Source: an uncultured Planctomycetales bacterium (GTDB lineage: Bacteria > Planctomycetota > Planctomycetia > Isosphaerales > Isosphaeraceae). From it: 13,668 bases of DNA. Position 1 is the first letter of the stretch, and each line of letters opens with the position of its first letter. The stretch covers positions 1-13,668 of the forward strand of contig CALCIB010000335.1 in assembly GCA_937907525.1 (NCBI GenBank). The letters are read 5' to 3'. The notes below the pieces were generated by a model. That model was not told where the DNA came from. It searched no databases and saw nothing but the letters and a program-made list of their open reading frames with translations. This document shows, in pieces, positions 1 through 5,681 of the stretch. The position numbers and the translations under genes are program-made.

Positions 1-14
1 CGTCCCCCTCTTCT

Positions 15-55
15 GACGCCTTCGGCGTCTGTCTTCCCCCGCGAGGGGGGAAGAC
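15..55 (-). terminator. Two tandem stem-loops downstream of the ligase-like gene
   Basis: Two perfect inverted repeats lie side by side. The first is GACGCC (15-20) with GGCGTC (24-29) around a 3-nt loop. The second is GTCTTCCCCC (31-40) with GGGGGAAGAC (46-55) around a 5-nt loop. They sit 47 nt beyond the stop codon of the minus-strand gene that ends at 103, where a transcript end would be expected. No T-run follows on either strand, so a classical intrinsic terminator is not proved. The position suits a terminator, an mRNA 3'-stabilising structure, or a REP-like intergenic element. Confidence 0.4.
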
Positions 56-102
56 CGTGATGGTCGTCCTTTGCCCACTTATGAGACGGACTCTGAATCG
101 GA

Positions 103-2025
103 TCACGAGGCGAGCAGGCCCTCGGCCTCGGCGATGAGGGAGTCGAGCGCGGGGTCGGCCGGCCGCCGCGAGTCCCGCCGGCCGGCGGCCTCCGCGAGCC
201 AGCGGCCGGCCTCGTCCCGTCGCCGCAGCCGGGCGAGCGCCAGCGCCAGCACGGCCATGTCGTAGCCGTTCCAGGCCGCGTCCAGTTCCATCGAGCGGCG
301 GGCGGCGGCCAGCGCGGCCTCGTCGTCGCCCAGGCGGCAGAGCGTCAGGGCCAGGGTGTTCCAGTACGCCGAGTCGCCGGGCTCGGCCTCGGTCGCGGCG
401 CGGGCGAGTTCGACGGCCTCTTCCAGGTCGCCCGGCTCGGGGTCGGGCCGGGTGGCCAACAACCACGCCAGGTCGTTGCCGTAGTCCAGTCGCGCGCGGC
501 GCGAGGCGGGGGGCTCGGGCCCGCGCTCGGCCAGCACCGCCATCAGGTCGTAGGCGTGGCGACGGGCCTCGGCCGCGGCGGCGTGGTTGCCGGCCGACCG
601 CGAGGTCCGCGCCAGCTCGACGTAGCGCGCGGCCAGCCGCTCCTCCGGCGTGAGGAAGGCCGCCGAATCGTTCACCCCGCCCCCCGCCGCGAAATCGGCC
701 TCGTCCTCGGCCGAAAGCTCGACCGTCGCCGAGCGATGCGTCACCGCCGACGCCAGCGCGCCGGCCATGACCATGCAGATCGTGCTTGGGAACGCGTTCA
801 TGATGCAATCCATCAAGTACATTCCCATCAAGGTCGAGATCGCCGCCATCGCCCCCACGTCCGGCTCGGTCCATCGTCGGGGCGGGTACCGCGCCACGAA
901 CGCGAAGCCGGGCGCCATGAACGACAGCGTGTAGACCAGGAGTCCGACGACCCCGCCGTTGCCCAGGACGATGATCCAGTAGCCGTCGGTGACCGTCCGG
1001 TCGCCCCCGCGCTCGTCGTAGACCCGGGCGCGTCCCCAGCCGCCCCAGCCGAAGGCGGGGCTCAACATCGCCTTCTCCATGAGGACGTCCTCGTTATGGA
1101 ATCGGAACGCCAGGGAGAGGGAACGATCCTTGTCGAAGTAGTCCGCCAGGAAGGTGATCAAGGGGTCGTAGTCCCAGACGTTGGCGATCCTCACGGTCGG
1201 ATAGATGAGGCCCAGGGAGAGCCACGCCGCCAGGATCGTCCTCGTTCGCAGCCGGATCGACAGCCAGAGGATCGCCAGCCCCATCCCCAACAACGCCAAG
1301 GCCCCGCTGGAGCGGCAAAGCGCCGTCGTCAACAGCAAGGCCGGCAGCCAGACGGCGTTGAACGGCATACCGCCGATCGAACCGATCGCCCGGCATCGAC
1401 CGAGCCAAAGACCCAGCAACGAACACCCCGACATCCAAAAACCCAACTCCAGGCCCTCTCGAAAGAAGCCCTGCGGCCGAAAGGCCCCGAACCGGACTTG
1501 CACCTTGGCCGACATCCCGAACACCTTGATGGCGATGATCGGGCTCAGGACCGTCTCGACGAGGCAGATCGGAACGTAGACGAGCCCGCCCACGACCGTG
1601 GCCGTCGCCAGCGCCCGGACGTCGCGGGCGTCGTCGAAATGCAGCCGGCCGACCAGATAGGGGAGCCCCCACATGGTCAGGTTCCCGTTGACCACGAAGA
1701 GGCCGTCGTAAGCGCCCAACCCGTTGAGGACCGACGAGAAGAACGGGGCCGCCATGAAGCCGGCGACGGGAAGGTCAAGCCACCGCGGGCGGAAACGGAC
1801 GATCCGGTCGGGGTTGAAGATCAACGTGGCCAGGATGATCCCATAACCGAACGCCGAGGTCTTCGTGTAATCCGGAACGCCCGGCAGGCTGAGCCCCCCC
1901 GGGGGGAGAAACGCCCACGCCCCCACCACCCCCACCATCACGGCCTGTCGACGCGGAAGCAGGGCGAAGAGGGCCAGGCAGACGGGGATCCAGCCGATCA
2001 GGGCGATGGGGATCAGGATCGGCAC
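103..2025 (-). CDS. O-antigen ligase/Wzy-like polytopic membrane protein with C-terminal TPR domain
   Basis: 640 aa. The first ~430 residues are strongly hydrophobic, with about ten or more predicted membrane segments (for example 3-23, 28-40, 140-165, 190-210, 225-258, 265-280, 350-380, 392-428). The stretch FRPQGFFREGLELGFW (182-197), the SLSLAFRFHNED motif (302-313) before a G-rich FGWGGWGR (325-332), and the following membrane hairpin match the O-antigen ligase/polymerase (Wzy_C, PF04932) layout. The family joins or polymerises lipid-linked glycans on the outer face of the inner membrane. Residues ~462-615 hold TPR-like helices, including NDLAWLLATRPDPEPGDLEE and YWNTLALTLCRLGDDEAALA, a TPR style common in planctomycetes. 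The start is a GTG at 2025 with AAGGAG at 2034-2039, 8 nt away. A strong hairpin precedes that ribosome binding site. The next gene is divergent. Substrate is unknown; polymerase or ligase cannot be separated from sequence. Confidence 0.82.
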   Translation of the reverse strand: MPILIPIALIGWIPVCLALFALLPRRQAVMVGVVGAWAFLPPGGLSLPGVPDYTKTSAFGYGIILATLIFNPDRIVRFRPRWLDLPVAGFMAAPFFSSVLNGLGAYDGLFVVNGNLTMWGLPYLVGRLHFDDARDVRALATATVVGGLVYVPICLVETVLSPIIAIKVFGMSAKVQVRFGAFRPQGFFREGLELGFWMSGCSLLGLWLGRCRAIGSIGGMPFNAVWLPALLLTTALCRSSGALALLGMGLAILWLSIRLRTRTILAAWLSLGLIYPTVRIANVWDYDPLITFLADYFDKDRSLSLAFRFHNEDVLMEKAMLSPAFGWGGWGRARVYDERGGDRTVTDGYWIIVLGNGGVVGLLVYTLSFMAPGFAFVARYPPRRWTEPDVGAMAAISTLMGMYLMDCIMNAFPSTICMVMAGALASAVTHRSATVELSAEDEADFAAGGGVNDSAAFLTPEERLAARYVELARTSRSAGNHAAAAEARRHAYDLMAVLAERGPEPPASRRARLDYGNDLAWLLATRPDPEPGDLEEAVELARAATEAEPGDSAYWNTLALTLCRLGDDEAALAAARRSMELDAAWNGYDMAVLALALARLRRRDEAGRWLAEAAGRRDSRRPADPALDSLIAEAEGLLAS

Positions 2026-2077
2026 CGAAGCTGCTCCTTCGCGGGGGAGTCGTTCGCGGGCGCGAACCGCGACTCCC
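2026..2077 (-). promoter_or_regulatory. Structured 5' leader over the ribosome binding site of the ligase-like gene
   Basis: On the transcript of the minus-strand gene starting at 2025, a long stem-loop lies just 5' of the ribosome binding site. Outer arms GGGAGTCG (2045-2052) and CGACTCCC (2070-2077) pair perfectly. They enclose inner arms TTCGCG (2053-2058) and CGCGAA (2061-2066), with a single 3-nt bulge (2067-2069). A second small stem, CGAAG (2026-2030) with CTTCG (2037-2041), places the AAGGAG element (2034-2039) at its loop and edge. The geometry could modulate translation initiation. Short palindromes are frequent in such GC-rich DNA, so function is inferred. Confidence 0.35.
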
Positions 2078-2186
2078 GTCGACGCGCCCGGCCTGAGTCA
2101 AAGGTAGTTCGCCCCCCGCGTTTTGGGAAGCCCCGCGGCCGCCGGGGTCCGTCGCGAGCCGCGGACCCGGCCCGACCCCGACGATC

Positions 2187-2201
2187 CGCGCCCTTGGCGC
2201 G
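2187..2201. other. Short perfect palindrome within the divergent intergenic region
   Basis: CGCGCC (2187-2192) and GGCGCG (2196-2201) flank a 3-nt spacer. The element lies about 20 bp upstream of the putative -35 box of the plus-strand gene at 2330. It could be an operator half-site pair or a chance GC palindrome. The ~300-bp gap 2026-2329 otherwise contains the hairpin leader (2026-2077), another inverted repeat (GGGTCCG 2145-2151 with CGGACCC 2162-2168) and the AT-rich promoter candidate. I see no gene in it. Confidence 0.2.
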
Positions 2202-2222
2202 AGCCGCAAAGGATGCGACCGC

Positions 2223-2250
2223 TTGGTCCGTATTGTAAACTTGTTATGAT
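2223..2250 (+). promoter_or_regulatory. Candidate sigma70-type promoter for the secreted repeat protein gene
   Basis: TATGAT at 2245-2250 is a 5/6 match to the -10 consensus. A weak -35 candidate, TTGGTC (2223-2228), lies 16 bp upstream. The stretch 2231-2254 is the most AT-rich segment of this GC-rich intergenic region. Transcription would begin near 2257, leaving a leader of about 73 nt before the ATG at 2330. The opposite strand also reads TACAAT at 2237-2232, so the same block could serve the divergent gene. Confidence 0.35.
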
Positions 2251-2329
2251 GAAAGGTCGGCGTCCCCGCGCATGAAGCCGAAGGTGGTTCACCGGGGCGC
2301 CGTCGGGCATCACCATGAGGGGTATCGCG

Positions 2330-3544
2330 ATGCGTTTCCGCGGCTATCGGTCGTCGCTGTTGGCGGCGGCCCTGGTGACGATCGGCGCCGGCCGCGAGGC
2401 CGCGGCGTTCGACGTCTGGTTCGAAACGGTGGATTGGGTCCCGACGTCGAGCGTCGTAAGCGCGCCGCTGATCCCCACCACCTCCTATCTCGCGCCGACG
2501 GTCCACGCCACCACCTACCTCGACGGCCCCGCGCTGGCGCCGACCAGCTACGTCGCGACCGGCGGCTACGCCGTGCCGACCTACTACGAGACCCGCTTCC
2601 GCCGCAGCCTCTTCGGCCGCCGGTTGATCCCCACCGGCACCCGCGCGGTGTACGCGACCAGTTACGCGACCAGTTATTTCCCGACCACGTTGTACTATCC
2701 CTCGGCCTACGTCGTGCCCTCGACGTACATCGCGCCGACGACGTATCTGACTCCGACGACGTACCTGGCGCCGACGGTCGTCGACCGCGGGTTGGTGGCG
2801 ACCGCCTACTCGATCTCCTCGGACGTTTGCTGCGGCGACGCCGTGATCGCGCCGACGACCTCGGCGAGGACCGTCGTCGTCGAGCCGGCGCCGAGCCGCG
2901 CCGAGCCGTCGCGGCCGGCGCCGCGGGCCCGGATCGAGGCCGACCGGGACGAAGGCCCGGCCCTCTCCTCCGAGGTGGAGGATCTGCCGTCGCCCGCTCC
3001 GGCCCCGGCCCCGAGGAGCCGCCCCGCCCCGGTGCAATCGACGCCCGGGGCCGTCGCCCCGGCGCCGGCCGACGCCGAGGAGAGCCCGCCGACCCCCCGG
3101 TCGATCGAGCGCGAAAAGTCGACCGCCCCGCCGGCCGAGACGGCCCCGGCCCCCGTCGCGCCGGCCGACGACCTGCTCCCCGCCCCCGGCGACGGCCTGG
3201 GCATGAATACCGGCCGCCGCGAGGTCCGCCGACCGTCGACCTACGACGTCGTCGACCGCGCCCGCCGCAACGTCCTGTTCGGCCGCGTCCGCGAACGCGA
3301 CTCGGGCGAGTCGGAAGAGGGCGTCCGCGTCACCATCACCAACCGCGCCGGCGCCTTCGCCGACCGCTCGACGATGTCCGACGCCTTCGGCCGCTTCGCC
3401 GTCCGCCTCCCCGACGGCGACTGGACCGTCCGCGTCGCCATGCCCAGCGGCCGGACCTACGCCGTCAGCGAGATCACCGTCAGCGACGGCCTCATCACCG
3501 ACTCCGACGGCCGGGACGTCCCCAGTCTGACCATCACCCGCTGA
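2330..3544 (+). CDS. Secreted Tyr/Pro/Ala-rich repeat protein with carboxypeptidase-regulatory-like C-terminal domain
   Basis: 404 aa from the ATG at 2330, chosen over the in-frame ATG at 2315 because GAGGGG (2317-2322) lies 7 nt before 2330. A signal peptide is clear (RFRGYRSSLLAAALVTIGAG, cleavage probably near EAAAF, residue ~26). Residues ~45-180 are low-complexity with recurring APT-x-Y/PTTYL units. Residues ~185-290 are a Pro/Ala-rich, probably disordered linker. Residues ~313-404 look like a beta-sandwich of the carboxypeptidase regulatory-like (CarboxypepD_reg) class: NVLFGRVRERDSGES, then VRVTITNRAG, MSDAFGRFAVRLPDGDW and the final LTITR. That domain class usually stabilises or displays extracellular proteins rather than catalysing. 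No enzyme motif is visible. A cell-surface or structural role is inferred; the exact function is unknown. A CC pair (VCCGD, ~166-170) is present. Confidence 0.75.
   Translation: MRFRGYRSSLLAAALVTIGAGREAAAFDVWFETVDWVPTSSVVSAPLIPTTSYLAPTVHATTYLDGPALAPTSYVATGGYAVPTYYETRFRRSLFGRRLIPTGTRAVYATSYATSYFPTTLYYPSAYVVPSTYIAPTTYLTPTTYLAPTVVDRGLVATAYSISSDVCCGDAVIAPTTSARTVVVEPAPSRAEPSRPAPRARIEADRDEGPALSSEVEDLPSPAPAPAPRSRPAPVQSTPGAVAPAPADAEESPPTPRSIEREKSTAPPAETAPAPVAPADDLLPAPGDGLGMNTGRREVRRPSTYDVVDRARRNVLFGRVRERDSGESEEGVRVTITNRAGAFADRSTMSDAFGRFAVRLPDGDWTVRVAMPSGRTYAVSEITVSDGLITDSDGRDVPSLTITR
2651..2674 (+). repeat. Perfect 2 x 12-bp tandem repeat inside the repeat-protein gene
   Basis: The unit TACGCGACCAGT occurs twice head to tail (2651-2662 and 2663-2674), encoding consecutive YATS units. 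It shows at base level that the Tyr/Thr-rich domain grew by local duplication. Confidence 0.85.
2734..2769 (+). repeat. Imperfect 2 x 18-bp tandem repeat encoding PTTYL units
   Basis: Two 18-bp copies, 2734-2751 and 2752-2769, share CCGACGACGTA-CTG and differ at the Tyr wobble base and in the last codon. They encode PTTYLT and PTTYLA. Related APT/PTV segments flank them, so this is part of a larger degenerate array in the protein. Confidence 0.75.
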
Positions 3545-3561
3545 GTCCACCCGACCGCGAT

Positions 3562-3594
3562 CGGCCGCCGTCCCGCTCGAGGGGGCGGCGGTCG
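3562..3594 (+). terminator. Strong GC stem-loop after the repeat-protein gene
   Basis: Arms 3562-3574 and 3582-3594 pair over 13 bp, with G-T pairs at 3571/3585 and 3564/3592, around a 7-nt loop. The core arms are CCGCCGTCCC (3565-3574) and GGGGCGGCGG (3582-3591). It begins 17 nt after the stop at 3544 and ends 25 nt before the next ATG. No T-run follows, so it may attenuate rather than fully separate the two genes. Confidence 0.4.
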
Positions 3595-3619
3595 CCGCGC
3601 CGATTCCGGGAGCCGCGCC

Positions 3620-4150
3620 ATGGCCGATGAACCCGACGTCGAACCCGTGCATCTCTGCGACGCCGCCGACGAGGTCGAGGCGACCCTGATCGTCAATTTG
3701 CTCTCCGAGGAGGGCGTCCTCGCCCACACCGACGCCGCCCGCGCCAGCGGCGTCTTCGGCGGCCTGCCGTTCGAGCCCGGCCGCGGCGTCTTCGTCGCCT
3801 CGGGCGACCTTGAAAAGGCCGTCGAAATCCTCTCCCGCCATCCTCGCTTCCAGGACCGGGGCCAGGACCGGGACCTGGACCGAAGCGACGAGCCCGGCCT
3901 GGAACTCGCGCGGCTCTGCGAGGCCGCCAACGAGATCGAGGCGACCATGGTCGCCAACTTCCTCGCCGGGGAGGGCGTCCCCGCCCGCACCGACGCCTCC
4001 CGCGGCGGCGCCGCCTTCGGCGGCCTGGGGTTCGAACCCGGCCGCGGCGTCTACGTCCCGCCGAGCGAACTCAAGAAGGCCGTCAAAATCCTCTCCAGAC
4101 ACCCTCGCTACCGGGACCTCAAGAACGTCCACCAGCCCTCCGGCGACTGA
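3620..4150 (+). CDS. DUF2007-type protein with two tandem copies of the domain
   Basis: 176 aa, soluble, no signal peptide. Two copies of one ~69-residue domain occupy residues 11-79 and 98-166 and agree at about 42 of 69 positions (~61%). Each begins LC-(D/E)-AA, continues with an (E)-EAT...N-L helix, carries FGGL and FEPGRGV, and ends KAV-x-ILSRHPR. This matches the DUF2007 'putative signal transducing protein' pattern (PF09413), in which a short ferredoxin-like domain is named without a proven function. Single-copy versions are the usual form, so the duplication is notable. A charged linker (80-95, rich in D/R/Q) joins the copies. GGGAG at 3608-3612 lies 7 nt before the ATG. The stop codon at 4148-4150 abuts the glycosyltransferase reading frame. 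No function is assigned. Confidence 0.72.
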   Translation: MADEPDVEPVHLCDAADEVEATLIVNLLSEEGVLAHTDAARASGVFGGLPFEPGRGVFVASGDLEKAVEILSRHPRFQDRGQDRDLDRSDEPGLELARLCEAANEIEATMVANFLAGEGVPARTDASRGGAAFGGLGFEPGRGVYVPPSELKKAVKILSRHPRYRDLKNVHQPSGD

Positions 4151-4151
4151 C

Positions 4152-5306
4152 GCCGACCGCCCTCTCCGGATCGGCCTGGTCGTCGGCTACTTCCACCCCT
4201 TCGCCAGCGGCGCCGAAAAGCAGGCCCTGGCGCAAGGGGTCGAACTGGCCCGACGGGGACACTCCGTCCGCGTCCTCACCCGCGCCGTCCCCGGCTACCC
4301 GATCGACGACGAGGAACACCGCGGCGTCCAGATCCACCGCCGGATCCGACCGGTCGACCGCGGCCCCCTCTTCGGCCTCTCGTTCGTCGCCAGCGCCGCG
4401 CGATCGCTGCGACGGCTGCGCGGCGAGCTGGACGTCGTCCACGCCCACCAGGCCCTCTGGGAAGCCGTCGCGACCGGCGCCGCTCGCCCTTTCCTCCGAG
4501 GAATTCCCACCCTGATCCAGCCGGCCAGTTCGGGCCCCTACGGCGAGGCCCGGGAGTTGACCCGGCTCCGAGGCGCTTCGTTGCTCCGTCGATTGATCTT
4601 GCGCAACAGCCGTTTCGCCGCCATCTCCGACGACATCGCCCGCGAGTGGCTCGCCCTCGGCGTCCCTCCAGGCCGCCTGACCCGAACCGCCAGCGGCGTG
4701 GACGTTGAACTCTTCCACCCCGGCCCCAGCGCCGTCGAGGACGAGCTGCTCCCGCGGCCGCGGGTCGTCTTCACCGGCCGGCTCCACCCGCAAAAGAACC
4801 TGCCCCTCCTGCTCGACGCCTGGGTCGAGGTCGCCCGCAAGTCGCCCGCGAACCTGGTCCTGGTGGGACCGGGGACCGAGCGCGAGGCGCTTATGGAGCG
4901 GTCGCGGTCGTTGGGGATCGCCGACCGCGTCCAGTTCGTCGCCGCCGCGCCCAACCCCTCGGAGTACCTCCGCGCCGCCGACGTGTTCGTCCTGCCGAGC
5001 GTGGCCGAGGGGATGAGCAACTCGCTCTTGGAGGCGATGGCGACCGCCCTCCCCTGCGTCGTCTCCGGCGTCGGCGGCAACACCGACCTGATCGAACACG
5101 GCGTCACCGGGCTGCTCGTCCCCGAGCCGACCCCCACGGCCTGGTCCGCCGCCCTTCTCTCGCTTCTCAACGATCCCGAGGAGGCTCGTCGCCTGGGCCG
5201 CGCGGCCCTCGCTCGCGTCGAACGCGAGTTCGCGCTGCCCGCGGTGGTCGACCGTTACGTCGCCCTGTACCGCGAACTAATCGCCGAGGAACGCGGCGCG
5301 CGTTGA
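4152..5306 (+). CDS. GT4-family glycosyltransferase (start codon not identifiable)
   Basis: About 384 aa from the first codon after the upstream stop. The N-terminal Rossmann half reads RIGLVVGYFHPFASGAEKQ (residues ~6-24), the usual GT4 acceptor-side glycine loop. The C-terminal half (~200-375) carries VFTGRLHPQKNLPLLLDAW, LVLVGPGTE and the family E-x7-E donor-binding motif EGMSNSLLE (Glu ~286 and ~294), followed by SGVGGNTDLIEHGVTGLLV. GT4 enzymes transfer a sugar from a nucleotide-sugar with retention, typically during cell-surface glycan synthesis. No signal peptide or membrane span is seen, so it is probably cytosolic or peripheral. The true 5' end is uncertain. In this frame there is no ATG, GTG or TTG between a TTG at 3810 (inside the preceding gene) and a TTG at 4557 (inside the Rossmann domain). 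The only plausible near start is a CTG at 4176 or an ATC at 4170. A 30-bp convergent gap follows. Confidence 0.8.
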   Translation, partial: ADRPLRIGLVVGYFHPFASGAEKQALAQGVELARRGHSVRVLTRAVPGYPIDDEEHRGVQIHRRIRPVDRGPLFGLSFVASAARSLRRLRGELDVVHAHQALWEAVATGAARPFLRGIPTLIQPASSGPYGEARELTRLRGASLLRRLILRNSRFAAISDDIAREWLALGVPPGRLTRTASGVDVELFHPGPSAVEDELLPRPRVVFTGRLHPQKNLPLLLDAWVEVARKSPANLVLVGPGTEREALMERSRSLGIADRVQFVAAAPNPSEYLRAADVFVLPSVAEGMSNSLLEAMATALPCVVSGVGGNTDLIEHGVTGLLVPEPTPTAWSAALLSLLNDPEEARRLGRAALARVEREFALPAVVDRYVALYRELIAEERGAR

Positions 5307-5336
5307 CGCTCGCCCGCCTCCGGCGACGCGCGACGT

Positions 5337-5672
5337 TTACGCCTTACCGCCGGTCGCCAGCCGCTTCAGGCCCGCGAGGATCCGGCCGATGACGGTCCAG
5401 GCCATGAGGAACGGGGTGGTCGGGTGGCGGAAGACGGTCGGGAGGTTGCGCTCGAAGACGAAATGACCCGTCCACATGCAGCCGTAGGCGAGGCAGAACA
5501 GGCCCAGCCCCCACCACGGTCGGAACGGGGCCGCGATCACGGCCAGGGCCATGATCGGCCAGCCGACGCCGACGTGGAGGAAGTGGTTGATCGGGTTTTG
5601 GTGGTCCTCGCGGTACGTCGCCTGGAGTTTCGCCAGGCGGCCGGCGGGACGGGTCGCGGTCGAGCCTTCCAT
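5337..5672 (-). CDS. Mpo1/DUF962-family small membrane protein
   Basis: 111 aa. The motif Y-x3-H-x-NP-x-N-x3-H-x-G (Y20, H24, N26-P27, N29, H33) and the later GHFVFERNLP (H70, E74) are the hallmark of the DUF962/Mpo1-like family (PF06127). Hydrophobic stretches at ~36-50 and 53-67 (and perhaps 85-100) suggest membrane insertion. The yeast member Mpo1 is an Fe(II)-dependent dioxygenase that alpha-oxidises 2-hydroxy fatty acids; whether bacterial members do this is unproven. The conserved His residues that would hold iron are all present. The ATG at 5672 is preceded by GAGGA overlapping the stop codon of the upstream cytochrome gene, with only 9 nt between them. The two are therefore very likely co-transcribed and translationally close. 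Confidence 0.82.
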   Translation of the reverse strand: MEGSTATRPAGRLAKLQATYREDHQNPINHFLHVGVGWPIMALAVIAAPFRPWWGLGLFCLAYGCMWTGHFVFERNLPTVFRHPTTPFLMAWTVIGRILAGLKRLATGGKA

Positions 5673-5681
5673 GGGTCGTCC

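Noticed and set aside
556..2238. Long plus-strand open frame (560 codons) opposite the ligase-like gene
   Set aside because: The translation is dominated by Arg, Pro, Gln, Asp and His with no hydrophobic core or motif, and it lies antisense to a gene with clear membrane segments. It is a GC-rich shadow frame.
2267..3630. Plus-strand 452-codon frame starting at 2272
   Set aside because: It is almost entirely Arg/Pro/Asp/Gly in the alternative frame of the secreted repeat protein and has no signal peptide or domain.
1775..4132. Long minus-strand open frame (785 codons) spanning the intergenic region and three plus-strand genes
   Set aside because: It runs across the promoter region and is Gly/Arg/Ala-rich without domains; the opposite strand carries a signal peptide and conserved domains. 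Length alone is not evidence at this GC content.
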